The notes under the pieces are model-generated. The model was not told where the DNA came from, ran no database searches, and saw nothing but the letters and a program-made list of their open reading frames with translations. From CAYPHY01 sp964410625 (lineage in GTDB: Bacteria > Chloroflexota > Anaerolineae > Promineifilales > Promineifilaceae), in contig CAYPHY010000003.1 in NCBI GenBank assembly GCA_964410625.1, positions 124,001 through 188,000 of the forward strand: 64,000 nucleotides of DNA, read 5' to 3'. The translations under genes were made by a program, and so were the position numbers. Shown piece by piece: positions 24,203 to 33,363 of the stretch. Every line of letters starts with the position of its first letter. The stretch's first letter is position 1.

Positions 24203-25729
24203 TTACCGGCCGGAGCGTCTTCGTCGGCGACGGCCGCCACCTTCCTCGTCCAAATCTGCTTTTGTCACAGTTGCCACCGGCACCTCCGGCAAGGGAGCAT
24301 CTTCCTTCATACCGGAACGGATGATCGTTTGTAATTCGGCAACGATATGTGGGTCTGTTGCCACCGGTTGGTAAGCGGCCAATCGCGCTTCGACAGCGGC
24401 CCCTGCCCGTTCCTCAAGCCGCTTCCCTCCAGCTCTCGTCCAGTTCTCACGGTTCAGGCGGTCAATGACGGGATTGGGCAAGTATAACTGTTCCTGCCAA
24501 TACTTCATCGTGTGTTCGGCCGTGATTAAATGTTGCTCATTCATCAACTCACGTACCAGATCAACGACCGGTAAATCTTCAAGGACGGTCATCTCGCGTA
24601 CAAAGTGCAACGCCTGGCCGCAGAGATCATCATCAACGATCAACTTTGGCAGGCTAAAGGTCAGCACATAGTCAAGCATTCCTGGCCCGGAGACAGAATT
24701 GACTCCGGCAATGGCGGCCAGTAAGGCACTGCCAAACGTCTCCGCTCCCGCCTGGGCGTCGAGAAACTTGCTGTCGCTGAGTGCCATATAAGCTTGTGTC
24801 GGTAGCCCTAAATATTTCGCTACTTCGACATAGGCCACATCCAGCTTCAACGCCTCAATCGCCAACATGGGGGAGGTGGCGGCACGCATGTGGAAGGCGG
24901 CCGGTGCGCCCCCAAACAACACCGGCGCCCCCGGCTTGATGATTTGCGCCATCGTGATACCCGCCAGCACATCGGCCGTGTGGAAAACCGTTGCCCCCAC
25001 CAGCGTCACCGGCGCGATCAAGCCCATCAGCGTCACCGGCACGACCTCGATGGGGATCCCCCACTCGACACAATCCAACAAGTTTTGGCAGGAATCTTCG
25101 CTATAGCGGAACATGCCGGTGGCGGTGATGGTGAAGATGGAGAGCGGCCGGGCGATTAAGTCCGCCTTGTCGTGGCGGAAGAGCTGCATCATTTCCGCCA
25201 TGCGGCCGACGCCATGCTCGGTAAATGCTCCAGAGACAACCGGCTTGCAGGAGTTGGTCAGGCAGAGATAAAGCCGCCAGGCATCCGATACCTGCGCTTC
25301 AATGTCGTCGTTGGTTGAAAAAGCGGTTGCCAGATAGGCGATGTGTTGCAGACCGTCGGTGACGCGCACATACTCAACGAAGTCGGTCGAGTTAGCGAGG
25401 CGAGTCTGGCCTGTGCGGTGGTCTAGTATTTTCAGCCCACTGGAGGCAGGGACAAAGTGGACGTTATCGCCGCCCAGTTCGGCATGGGGGCGGCCGTCGC
25501 GGCTATAGAGCGTGAAGGAGCGTGGTGTGGTGGCGATGGCCTGATCAACCACATCTGGAGGAAAGAGGATTCGTTCCCCTTTGTTGTCTGTTTTCAGGCC
25601 ATGGTCGAGCAAGCGTTGCCGAAATTCCGGCCCGCGTACCTCCATACCGATTTCGGCCAGTACACGCTTTGCCTCCTCTAAAATACGGACGATGAGCGCA
25701 TCGTCTATCACCTTGATTGTCGGCCGCAT
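24203..25729 (-). CDS. Trimethylamine methyltransferase (MttB) family protein, non-pyrrolysine
   Basis: This protein of about 508 aa is of the MttB superfamily. Members demethylate methylated amines such as trimethylamine, glycine betaine, carnitine or proline betaine by methyl transfer to a corrinoid protein. There is no in-frame TAG, so it is of the MtgB type without pyrrolysine. Visible segments are FVPASSGLKILD, the GAPVLFGGAPAAFHM region and LPKLIVDDDLCGQ. The basic tail ends in RRRRRRSGR. The ATG at 25729 has GGAG; the frame extends further only through repeat DNA. No corrinoid protein or MtrH-like gene is seen in the window. Confidence 0.88.
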   Translation of the reverse strand: MRPTIKVIDDALIVRILEEAKRVLAEIGMEVRGPEFRQRLLDHGLKTDNKGERILFPPDVVDQAIATTPRSFTLYSRDGRPHAELGGDNVHFVPASSGLKILDHRTGQTRLANSTDFVEYVRVTDGLQHIAYLATAFSTNDDIEAQVSDAWRLYLCLTNSCKPVVSGAFTEHGVGRMAEMMQLFRHDKADLIARPLSIFTITATGMFRYSEDSCQNLLDCVEWGIPIEVVPVTLMGLIAPVTLVGATVFHTADVLAGITMAQIIKPGAPVLFGGAPAAFHMRAATSPMLAIEALKLDVAYVEVAKYLGLPTQAYMALSDSKFLDAQAGAETFGSALLAAIAGVNSVSGPGMLDYVLTFSLPKLIVDDDLCGQALHFVREMTVLEDLPVVDLVRELMNEQHLITAEHTMKYWQEQLYLPNPVIDRLNRENWTRAGGKRLEERAGAAVEARLAAYQPVATDPHIVAELQTIIRSGMKEDAPLPEVPVATVTKADLDEEGGGRRRRRRSGR

Positions 25730-25747
25730 GGCGATCTCCAAAATATA

Positions 25748-25790
25748 GTTACGCTGATAACGCGGATACAACGCTGATTACGCAGATTTC
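25748..25790 (-). repeat. ACGCGGAT half-element upstream of the MttB gene
   Basis: Octamers start at 25751, 25760, 25771 and 25780 (spacing 9, 11, 9), preceded by GTT. On the MttB strand the element ends in GTAAC about 10 nt before GGAG. It lies in the 5' leader between the promoter at 25825-25853 and the start codon. Confidence 0.85.
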
Positions 25791-25795
25791 TTTGT

Positions 25796-25853
25796 TCACA
25801 ATGTGAACGATACGTTCAAATCACATTGTACCGTTTGTTTTTGTTTTGTCCAA
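25796..25853 (-). promoter_or_regulatory. Leftward promoter with palindromic operators upstream of MttB
   Basis: On the minus strand TTGGAC (25848-25853), a 17-bp spacer and TACAAT (25825-25830) form a good promoter. Just downstream lie TGAAC-GATAC-GTTCA (25804-25818) and TTCAC-AAT-GTGAA (25796-25808), near the expected start of transcription. ACAATGTGA and TCACATTGT (25798-25806, 25821-25829) give a third symmetry. A repressor bound here would block transcription; IclR is the obvious candidate. Confidence 0.65.
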
Positions 25854-25860
25854 TAATAAT

Positions 25861-26784
25861 TTATGCTTCTTCTCCCAGCAGGCGAAACCCTTCCCCAAAT
25901 GCTTCTTGCGCCTGGCCGACGATGACGAAGGAGGTTGGATCTACTTCGTGGACAATAGCCTTCAGCAACACCACCTCGACGCGGCTGACGACACAGAGCA
26001 AGATCGGCCGTTCCTCTCCCGTATACATCCCCTTGCCCGTCCAGTTTGTCACGCCACGCCCTAACTCGTCTATCACCCGCGCGGCCGTTGCCTCTGGCTC
26101 TCGCGTGATGATAAAGGCCACACGCACCACATTGCTGCCGGTCATCACCGCCTCCGTGACCACGCCGCCAATGTACAGGCCGACAATGGCATAGAGCGCG
26201 TGTTCCCAGTCAAAGGCCAGGGCCGCCAAAAAGACAACAATGCCATCGGTATAGAGATAGGCTTGGGAAATGGGAATCGCCCAGCGTCGTTCCAGCGTGC
26301 GAGCAAGGATGTCGGTGCCGCCGGTGGTCGCGCGAGCACGAAAGACCAACCCACCACCAACGCCACCCACGATGCCGCCATAGAGGGCATTTAGCAGCAG
26401 GTCGCTCGTTAACTGCACATTGGGCCAGAACAGTTCCAGGCCATCTACAACGGCCGAATAAATAAACGAGGCGAAAATCGTTCGCACCAGGAAGCGACGG
26501 CCGCCCAAATATCGCCAACCGATAAAAAACAGGGGGATATTCGCCAGGAAGACCAGCACGCCAATTGGAAAATCGGTGAAGCTGTTGACAATTTGTGCCG
26601 CGCCACTCACCCCGCCAGCAACAAGTTGGCTTGGGATGAAAAAGAGGTGCATACTTAGTCCCAGCAATGCTGCACCGATGATCATCAGTAGGTACTCCTG
26701 AAACAATTGCCAGGAGAACCAGGAGAAGAGACGGCCGCGCGGCCGAAATTTGCTACGCAGCCCAGATGTTTTTGTTGTGTTCAT
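25861..26784 (-). CDS. YitT-family membrane protein (DUF161/DUF2179)
   Basis: This integral membrane protein of about 307 aa has about five or six helices from residue 20 to 200. A cytosolic DUF2179-like domain follows (about 210-295) with VTNWTGKGMYTGEERPILLCVVSRVEV and DPTSFVIVGQAQEAFGEGF. YitT proteins are widespread and of unknown transport function. I chose the ATG at 26784 because GAGG lies 9 nt before it; the frame extends to 26826. The ribosome binding site overlaps the TGAAC-N5-GTTCA palindrome at 26789-26803. The gene is divergent from the CocE-type hydrolase. Confidence 0.88.
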   Translation of the reverse strand: MNTTKTSGLRSKFRPRGRLFSWFSWQLFQEYLLMIIGAALLGLSMHLFFIPSQLVAGGVSGAAQIVNSFTDFPIGVLVFLANIPLFFIGWRYLGGRRFLVRTIFASFIYSAVVDGLELFWPNVQLTSDLLLNALYGGIVGGVGGGLVFRARATTGGTDILARTLERRWAIPISQAYLYTDGIVVFLAALAFDWEHALYAIVGLYIGGVVTEAVMTGSNVVRVAFIITREPEATAARVIDELGRGVTNWTGKGMYTGEERPILLCVVSRVEVVLLKAIVHEVDPTSFVIVGQAQEAFGEGFRLLGEEA

Positions 26785-26788
26785 AATA

Positions 26789-26803
26789 TGAACCTCAAGT
26801 TCA
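26789..26803. promoter_or_regulatory. Second copy of the TGAAC-N5-GTTCA palindrome
   Basis: TGAAC (26789-26793), CTCAA and GTTCA (26799-26803) match the palindrome at 25804-25818 in both half-sites and in the AAAT that follows. It is in the region between the divergent YitT and CocE-type genes and overlaps the YitT ribosome binding site. Confidence 0.5.
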
Positions 26804-26919
26804 AATTTCGTTGCCGATTGTAACATGCACTGCTATATTCCGGCGAGTGGAGCAAAAAGCCAACAGTTGACAGCAGACAGTAGCCAATTTAGCATTTGCG
26901 GATTGAAAAAGGAGCAAAA

Positions 26920-28953
26920 ATGGGGATTAAAACTGACTTTCCTCATCCAATACGCGAGATTGAGAACACCTGGATTCCGCTGGCGGATGGGACGCGACTG
27001 GCAGCACGGATTTGGCTGCCGGAAGATGCGGAGCAGAACCCGGTCCCGGCGATATTGGAGTATTTGCCCTATCGCAAGAGCGACGGCACGGCCGTGCGCG
27101 ATGCCCTACGCCATCCCTATCTGGCCGGACATGGTTATGCGGCCGTGCGCGTAGACATGCGCGGCAGCGGCGACTCTGACGGCATTCTCTATGATGAATA
27201 TTTGCAACAGGAGCAAGACGATGCGCTGGAGGTGCTGGCCTGGATTGCCGACCAGCCCTGGTGTACAGGTGACATTGGCATGTTTGGCAAGTCGTGGGGC
27301 GGGTTCAACAGCCTGCAAATTGCCGCGCGACGGCCGCCGCAACTGAAAGCGATCATCCCGATGCACTTCACCGACGACCGCTATGCCGACGATGTCCACT
27401 ACATGGGTGGCTGTGTCCTCACCTCACAAATGCTGGCCTGGGCCTCCATCATGTTTGCCTACAACGCCGCGCCACCAGACCCGCGTTTCGTCGGGGAACG
27501 CTGGCGCGAGATGTGGTTGGAACGCATGGAGCAGTCGCCGCCTTTTGTAGAAGCGTGGTTGCGCCATCAGCGACGGGATGAATTCTGGAAGCATGGTTCC
27601 GTTTGTGAAGATTACAGCGCGATTGAGATCCCCGTTTATGCCATTGGTGGTTGGGCCGATGCCTATAACAACGCCGTTCCGCGCCTGCTGGCCGGGTTAG
27701 CTGGGCCAAAGAAGGGCTTGATCGGCCCCTGGGTGCACAATTTTCCCGAAACGGCCGTTCCCGGCCCGGCCATCGGCTTCTTGCAGGAAAGCCTGCGTTG
27801 GTGGGATTACTGGCTGAAGGGGATTGATACGGGCATTATGGATGAACCGCTGTTGCGCGTCTATATGCAGGATAGCATTCCCCCCACGCTTGATTACCAC
27901 GACCGCCCCGGCTATTGGGCGGCCGAACCAGCCTGGCCTTCACCCAATGTGAAACCGACGACTTTCTTTCTCAATTGTGACGGCGTGAGCCAGACATTGG
28001 CGGCACGGCCGGAGCTAGAACGGCCGGTGAGCATCCTCGGTGTGCAGTCGCATGGCTTTGACGGTGGACAGTGGGGAGCCTATGGCGTCCCTGGCGAATT
28101 GCCGCTCGATCAGCGGGCGGCCGATGGCGAGTCGCTAACCTTCACCAGCCCACCACTGGTTGATGCGGTGGAACTGTTGGGCAATCCTGAGGCGGAGTTG
28201 GAACTGGCGGTGGACCGGCCGCTGGCTCTGGTGGCGGTGCGCTTGTGCGAAGTCGCCCCTAATGGTGTGTCGAAGCTACTCAGTTGGGGCCTGCTCAATC
28301 TAACCCATCGTGACAGCCACGAAGACCCGCAGTCGCTGGAACCAGGGCGGCGTTACCGGGTGAAAGTGCAGTTGAATGTGATTGGTTATCGCGTAGCCGC
28401 TCGCCATCGTTTACGGGTGGCCATCTCACCCACCTATTTCTACCATGCCTGGCCCTCGCCGGAGCCGGTGAGGCTCACCGTGATCGCTGGTGAGACCTCG
28501 TTTTTACGCTTGCCCGTTCGCACCCCCCGACCGGAGGATGAGGAACTGCCCGCTTTTCTGCCGCCGGAAACATCGCCGCCACTGGCAACCGAACCATTAC
28601 GCACAGGCGAACAACGGAAAGTGATCTATAAAGATGTGGTTGGTGGCGAAACGCGGCTGGAGTTAATCGGCGATGAAGGAAGGCTCTTGTTCACCGATAG
28701 CGGCATAGAAGTTGAGGATTTCGGCCATGAGATTTATTCGATTCGTGAGGGCGATCCCTTGTCGGCCGCCGTCCACATCCGGCGCAAGCTGGCCTACCGG
28801 CGTGAGGTGTGGGATGTGCGAATTGAGACAGAGAGCAAGATGACGGCCGATGCCACCCACTTCCATCTCAGTAACCACCTGGAAGCATATGAACGCGACA
28901 ATCGCGTCTTTACCAAATCCTGGATAACAACCATCCCCCGCGACCATGTATAA
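26920..28953 (+). CDS. CocE/NonD family hydrolase (X-Pro dipeptidyl-peptidase-like)
   Basis: This alpha/beta hydrolase of about 677 aa has a C-terminal X-Pro dipeptidyl-peptidase-type jelly-roll domain (from about 390). The nucleophile Ser is in GMFGKSWGGFNSL (about 124-136), and VRVDMRGSGDSDG (about 81-93) forms the usual oxyanion region. Family members cleave cocaine-like esters, glutaryl-7-ACA or Xaa-Pro peptides. No signal peptide is seen. The ATG at 26920 has AAAGGAG. A TTGACA-17-TAGCAT promoter may lie upstream at about 26868, though those bases also resemble a repeat word. It is the first gene of a rightward series. Confidence 0.88.
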   Translation: MGIKTDFPHPIREIENTWIPLADGTRLAARIWLPEDAEQNPVPAILEYLPYRKSDGTAVRDALRHPYLAGHGYAAVRVDMRGSGDSDGILYDEYLQQEQDDALEVLAWIADQPWCTGDIGMFGKSWGGFNSLQIAARRPPQLKAIIPMHFTDDRYADDVHYMGGCVLTSQMLAWASIMFAYNAAPPDPRFVGERWREMWLERMEQSPPFVEAWLRHQRRDEFWKHGSVCEDYSAIEIPVYAIGGWADAYNNAVPRLLAGLAGPKKGLIGPWVHNFPETAVPGPAIGFLQESLRWWDYWLKGIDTGIMDEPLLRVYMQDSIPPTLDYHDRPGYWAAEPAWPSPNVKPTTFFLNCDGVSQTLAARPELERPVSILGVQSHGFDGGQWGAYGVPGELPLDQRAADGESLTFTSPPLVDAVELLGNPEAELELAVDRPLALVAVRLCEVAPNGVSKLLSWGLLNLTHRDSHEDPQSLEPGRRYRVKVQLNVIGYRVAARHRLRVAISPTYFYHAWPSPEPVRLTVIAGETSFLRLPVRTPRPEDEELPAFLPPETSPPLATEPLRTGEQRKVIYKDVVGGETRLELIGDEGRLLFTDSGIEVEDFGHEIYSIREGDPLSAAVHIRRKLAYRREVWDVRIETESKMTADATHFHLSNHLEAYERDNRVFTKSWITTIPRDHV

Positions 28954-29073
28954 ACTTTATGCAGTCTCACGCAAAGGCGCAAAGGTCGCCAAGATTTTTA
29001 TACTTTGCCGGCTTGCCAAGCAAGTTTGTCGTTCTTGGCGCGAGCCATTTTTCACATTTAGAGGAGTTGACAA

Positions 29074-30900
29074 ATGAGTACGACCGAAACGGCCGTTCCG
29101 CCACGTAATCAAATTGACCGCGCCCACACCTGGAATGCCGAAAGCGTTTTTGCCACCCCGGAAGCATGGGCGGCTGAACTGAGCGCGGTGGCCGAAGAAC
29201 TACCGGCACTGGCCCCTTTCCAGGGTAAATTAGGTGATAGCGCCCAAACGTTAGCCGACTGGCTAGAGCTATCGGAAACGTTCACGCGGCGAATACACAA
29301 GCTTTATTTTTACGCCGGTATGTCCCAGGCGGTTGAGACAACGAACGCCGCCGCTATCAGTATGGTCGGCCAGGCCAGTGCGCTATTCAGTCGCTTTGCG
29401 GCCGCTGCCTCCTTTGCTGAGCCGGAAATCCTGTCCATCGGTGAAGCAACTGTACTCGATTGGGTCAACAGCGAGCCGCGCCTGAAAATCTACCACCAAT
29501 ACTTCAGCAACTTATTTCGCCAGCAAGCCCACGTGCGTTCTGGAGAAGTGGAAGAAGTGTTAGCCCTGGCCCGCGAGCCATTCGCCCAGGTGGACAACAC
29601 CGAAGAGATGCTGACCGGAGCCGATCTCAAATTTGGACCGGTGACTACCAGGGAAGGCGAGAAGATTGAGTTGTCGCAGGGAAACATTGACACCATGCTC
29701 GAAAGCCCGGATCGCGAAACGCGCCGGACAGCCTGGGAAAGCTATATGGATGGCTATCTGGCGTTGAAAAACACCCTCACCAGCAACTATCTCGCCTCGG
29801 TCAAGCGAGATGTCTTTTATGCGCGAGCACGGCGTTATAACTCAGCGCTGGAAGCGTCGTTGTTTTCCGAGAACATCCCCCAAGAAGTCTTTTACAGCCT
29901 GATCGAAACCTATAAGAAACATATTCCCACCTGGCACAAATATTGGGCGATCCGGCGCAAAGCATTGGGGGTGGAAACGTTATACCCTTATGACATTTGG
30001 GCGCCACTGACCGACAATACGCCTAAGGTGTCCTACGAGCAGGCGGTGGAGTGGATTAGCGAAGGGATGCGGCCGTTGGGTGATGCCTATGTCTCCGCCC
30101 TGAGACAAGGCTGCTTGCAAGATCGCTGGGTGGATATTTATCCCAACCAGGCGAAGACAGCGGGCGCATTTTCCGGCGGCAGCTATGACACCTTCCCATT
30201 CATCATGATGAGCTATGATAATGGCCTGGGGGCGATGAGCACATTGGCCCATGAACTCGGCCATTCGATGCACTCCTACCTGACGCGTAAAAATCAACCT
30301 TTTGTTTATGGTGATTACTCTTTGTTCGCGGCCGAAGTCGCGTCGAACTTCAATCAGGCGATGGTACGCGCCCAATTATTCGAGACCAACAACGACCCCG
30401 ATTTCCAGATCGCCATGATTGAAGAAGCCATGAATAACCTTCATCGCTATTTCTTTATCATGCCGACGCTGGCCCGTTTTGAATTGGAAGTCCATGAGCG
30501 CGTCGAGCGTGGTGAAGGGGTAACGGCCGATGATCTGATCGCGCTGATGGCCGACCTGTTCAGCGAAGGGTATGGCGACGAGATGCACGTAGATCGCCAG
30601 CGCGTCGGCATCACTTGGGCGACCTTCGGCCATCTTTACAGCAATTACTATGTCTACCAATATGCGACAGGTATCTCGGCCGCTCATGCGCTGGCCGGGC
30701 GTATCCTAGAAGGCACAGCGGGCGCGGTTGAGGATTATCTCAACTTCTTGAGCGCGGGTAGTTCATTATATCCGGTGGATGCGCTGAAAATGGCTGGTGT
30801 GGATATGACAACGCCAGAAGCGGTTGAGCGTACCTTTGCCGTCCTGGCCGATTATGTGGATCGGCTAGCAGCGCTGAAAGGTGTAGAGCCTGTGGCGTAA
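29074..30900 (+). CDS. pepF: Oligoendopeptidase F
   Basis: This is an M3-family zinc metallopeptidase, 608 aa, that cleaves peptides of about 7-17 residues in the cytoplasm. The zinc motif LAHELGHSMHSYL (HExxH, about 390-402) is intact. The downstream ligand Glu region (FAAEVASNFNQAM, about 418-430) and the substrate-loop Tyr/His region near 525-545 (WATFGHLYSNYYVYQYATG) are present. AGGAG precedes the ATG. It belongs with the CocE-type and P1 peptidase genes, suggesting peptide or amide use. Confidence 0.95.
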   Translation: MSTTETAVPPRNQIDRAHTWNAESVFATPEAWAAELSAVAEELPALAPFQGKLGDSAQTLADWLELSETFTRRIHKLYFYAGMSQAVETTNAAAISMVGQASALFSRFAAAASFAEPEILSIGEATVLDWVNSEPRLKIYHQYFSNLFRQQAHVRSGEVEEVLALAREPFAQVDNTEEMLTGADLKFGPVTTREGEKIELSQGNIDTMLESPDRETRRTAWESYMDGYLALKNTLTSNYLASVKRDVFYARARRYNSALEASLFSENIPQEVFYSLIETYKKHIPTWHKYWAIRRKALGVETLYPYDIWAPLTDNTPKVSYEQAVEWISEGMRPLGDAYVSALRQGCLQDRWVDIYPNQAKTAGAFSGGSYDTFPFIMMSYDNGLGAMSTLAHELGHSMHSYLTRKNQPFVYGDYSLFAAEVASNFNQAMVRAQLFETNNDPDFQIAMIEEAMNNLHRYFFIMPTLARFELEVHERVERGEGVTADDLIALMADLFSEGYGDEMHVDRQRVGITWATFGHLYSNYYVYQYATGISAAHALAGRILEGTAGAVEDYLNFLSAGSSLYPVDALKMAGVDMTTPEAVERTFAVLADYVDRLAALKGVEPVA

Positions 30901-30911
30901 AAGTAGGATCC

Positions 30912-30960
30912 ACGAATTAGCACGAATAGTATCTAATTCGGGTTAATTCGTGCAATTCGT
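30912..30960. repeat. Word-array hairpin, ACGAATT family
   Basis: The arms at 30912-30927 and 30946-30960 pair with a one-base bulge; the words are ACGAATT and GCACGAAT. It lies 12 bp after the pepF stop. The same family is seen at 18555-18631 and 62389-62460. Confidence 0.8.
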
Positions 30961-30982
30961 CGCTCCTTTGAGGAGAGTGTTG

Positions 30983-32080
30983 ATGACACGGCCGCGATTA
31001 AGAGATTTGGGCATTACCATTGGCGCCTTGCCAACCGGAACCTATAACGCCATCACCGATGTGCCAGGCGTGCAGGTCGGGCATTGTACGCTGATTTATG
31101 ATGAGCCACGCGTTGCCCGCACAGGCGTGACGGCCATTGTGCCACGCGATGGCGACATCTGGCACAACCATGCTTTTGCCGCGTACCACTCCTTTAACGG
31201 TTGCGGCGAGTTGACCGGTATGCACTGGTTGGAAGAATCGGGGATGTTGTCGTACCCCATTGTATTAACAACAACCCACCATGTCGGGACGGCGCATGAA
31301 GCAATGGTCGCCTATGGTCAGGAGCAAGGACTGACCGAACTCTCTTCATTGGCGGTCGTAGGTGAGACATGGGACGGCTGGCTGAATGATTTAGATGCTT
31401 TCCACATTAAGCGTGAACATGTCTACGAAGCATTGGCGAATATGCAATCGGGGCCAGTGGCCGAAGGGAATGTCGGCGGTGGCACGGGGATGATTTGCCA
31501 TGATTTTAAGGGTGGGATTGGCACCTCGTCGCGAGTGGCGGAGACGAGTAGCGGCCGTTTCACCGTTGGCGCATTGGTCCAGGCCAACCATGGGGCGCGG
31601 GAAGATTTGCGGGTGGATGGCGTGCCGGTCGGCCGCATGATTGATGTCGAGCGCGTCCCGTCTGGCTGGTCCGACGTTGCGCCACCCGAACCACCCTCCA
31701 GTAGTTCAGTACTTATTATTTTGGCGACAGATGCCCCACTCTTGTCTTTTCAATGCCGCCGTCTGGTTAAGCGAGCAACGGTAGGCTTCGCGCGGGTAGG
31801 GGGTATCGGTCACAACGGCAGTGGCGACATCTTTCTTGCTTTTGCCACCGGCAACGACCTGCCCAAAGGGGAACCGTCCTCATTGAAGATGGTCCCCAAC
31901 CATCATATGAGTCCATTGTTCAGCGCGGCGGCCGAAGCGGTTGAAGAGGCGATCCTCAACGTCCTAATCGCGGCCGAGACCATGACCGGCTATAAAGGCC
32001 GTACTGCCTACGCCCTGCCGCATGATGAGCTACAACGAATCATGAAAGAGGGACGCAGATTGACGCAGATGCAACGCTGA
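30983..32080 (+). CDS. P1 (S58) family peptidase, DmpA-like
   Basis: This 365-aa N-terminal nucleophile aminopeptidase is of the DmpA/S58 family. Seen are GVQVGHCTL (about 30-38), the EGNVGGGTGMICHDFKGGIG stretch (about 159-178) and the ATDAPL motif (about 250-255). In DmpA the chain cuts itself just before a Ser upstream of that motif. Here the residues before it are SSSSVLII, so the usual Gly at that position seems replaced by Ser; activity should be checked. GGAG precedes the ATG at 30983. The last residues and the TGA lie in an ACGCNGAT array. Confidence 0.87.
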   Translation: MTRPRLRDLGITIGALPTGTYNAITDVPGVQVGHCTLIYDEPRVARTGVTAIVPRDGDIWHNHAFAAYHSFNGCGELTGMHWLEESGMLSYPIVLTTTHHVGTAHEAMVAYGQEQGLTELSSLAVVGETWDGWLNDLDAFHIKREHVYEALANMQSGPVAEGNVGGGTGMICHDFKGGIGTSSRVAETSSGRFTVGALVQANHGAREDLRVDGVPVGRMIDVERVPSGWSDVAPPEPPSSSSVLIILATDAPLLSFQCRRLVKRATVGFARVGGIGHNGSGDIFLAFATGNDLPKGEPSSLKMVPNHHMSPLFSAAAEAVEEAILNVLIAAETMTGYKGRTAYALPHDELQRIMKEGRRLTQMQR

Positions 32081-32143
32081 TTTGCGCCGATATTATTAGA
32101 GATCAGCGATAATCTGCGTATTATCAGCGAAAATCTGCGTCCC
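32050..32143. repeat. Full two-arm ACGCGGAT-family hairpin
   Basis: The left octamers start at 32053, 32063, 32074 and about 32084; the right ones (ATCAGCGA/ATCTGCGT) start at 32102, 32112, 32123 and 32133. The 10-11-10 spacing matches the 9-11-9 of the half-elements. The left arm codes for the end of the P1 peptidase. This is the complete form of which 2139, 2820, 25748, 36152 and 37331 are single arms. Confidence 0.85.
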
Positions 32144-32158
32144 GTTTTATCCACGACT

Positions 32159-33325
32159 ATGAAGACGAACTACGAATACATCGTTTTAGGACTGGGCGGC
32201 ATTGGCAGCGCGGCCGCTTACTGGCTCTCTCGCCGGGCGGGGCGGGAGGTGTTGGGCCTGGAGCAATTCGAGATCGCCCATGTGCGCGGCGGGTCGCAAG
32301 ACCATTCGCGCATCATTCGCCTCTCCTATCATTCCCCGGTTTATGTGGAACTGGCAAAACACGCCTATCGGACCTGGGCGGAAGTAGAGGCGGAAAGCGG
32401 AGAGCAACTGGTTATCAAAACCGGCGGGCTGGATTTCTTTCCCGCAGGAGGGGTAATTCCCAGTAGCGATTATACCGATGCAATGAGTGCGGCCGGTGTT
32501 CCGTTTGAATGGCTCTCGGCCGCTGAGGTGATGTCCCGCTGGTCTCCCTTCCAACTGACTGATGATGTACAGGCGATTTACCAGGAAGAGAGCGGCATTG
32601 CCACGGCCGCCAAAGCCAACGCCACCCATATCCGGCTGGCGCGGCAGCATGGGGCAATGCTATGCGATAATGTGCAGGTGACCGCCGTTCATCCCAAAGG
32701 GGATGAAATTGAAGTGGTAGCCGGAGGCGTCACCTATCGTTGCCGTCATCTGGTGGTAGCTTCTGGCGCGTGGTCGAATCGGGTGTTGGCCCACTTCGGC
32801 CGCAAGCTACATCTGACCATCACCCAGGAGCAGGTGACCTACTACAACACCCCGCGCATGGCCGACTGTATGCCCGCTTGTTTTCCAATCTGGATTTGGA
32901 TGGACGAGCCATGCTACTATGGCTTTCCGGTCTATGGCGAGCCGGGGATCAAGATCGCACAGGATGTTGGGGGTAAGCCAGTGACGGCCGAGACACGCAG
33001 CTTTGAACCTGACCCAGAGAACCAGGCGCGAGTAGACACCTTTGCGCGGCGGATTTTGCCAACGGCTGTCGGCCAGCCACTCTACACCAAGACCTGCCTC
33101 TACACCATGCCTGCTGACCGCGACTTTGTGCTCTGCAACCTGCCGGAGCAGCCCAATGTCTCCGTCTTTATTGGAGCAGGCCACGCCTTTAAGTTCGCCT
33201 CTATCGCCGGAAAAATTTTGAGCGAATTGGCGATAGACGGCCGAACCGCCTATGATATTGAACCATTTTTTATTGATCGGCCGATTCTGCTCGAAGAAAA
33301 TCCAACGCTAAGCTTTATGGTTTGA
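32159..33325 (+). CDS. Monomeric sarcosine oxidase / N-methyltryptophan oxidase family
   Basis: This flavoprotein oxidase of N-methyl amino acids has 388 aa. The N-terminal FAD motif is VLGLGGIGSAAAYWLSRR (about 10-27). The covalent-flavin Cys lies in YTKTCLYTMPADRDFVL (about 310-326), and HAFKFASIAGKILSEL near 343-358 completes the family set. The likely reaction is oxidation of sarcosine or a similar N-methyl compound to glycine and formaldehyde, with H2O2. The amine-methyl genes and the creatininase-family gene nearby support this. No clear ribosome binding site is seen before the ATG; the 5' region is an ACGCNGAT array. Confidence 0.92.
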   Translation: MKTNYEYIVLGLGGIGSAAAYWLSRRAGREVLGLEQFEIAHVRGGSQDHSRIIRLSYHSPVYVELAKHAYRTWAEVEAESGEQLVIKTGGLDFFPAGGVIPSSDYTDAMSAAGVPFEWLSAAEVMSRWSPFQLTDDVQAIYQEESGIATAAKANATHIRLARQHGAMLCDNVQVTAVHPKGDEIEVVAGGVTYRCRHLVVASGAWSNRVLAHFGRKLHLTITQEQVTYYNTPRMADCMPACFPIWIWMDEPCYYGFPVYGEPGIKIAQDVGGKPVTAETRSFEPDPENQARVDTFARRILPTAVGQPLYTKTCLYTMPADRDFVLCNLPEQPNVSVFIGAGHAFKFASIAGKILSELAIDGRTAYDIEPFFIDRPILLEENPTLSFMV

Positions 33326-33363
33326 AAATCTGCGTTCCTCTATTATTTTTGGAGATAAACCTG

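Noticed and set aside
24203..25729. Pyrrolysine-type MttB
   Set aside because: No in-frame TAG in either MttB-family gene; both read through as ordinary frames.
26860..26890. TTGACA-17-TAGCAT promoter for the CocE-type gene
   Set aside because: The bases also match CAGTTGACAG-like repeat words seen at 49206-49230, so it is mentioned only as a possibility in the gene entry.
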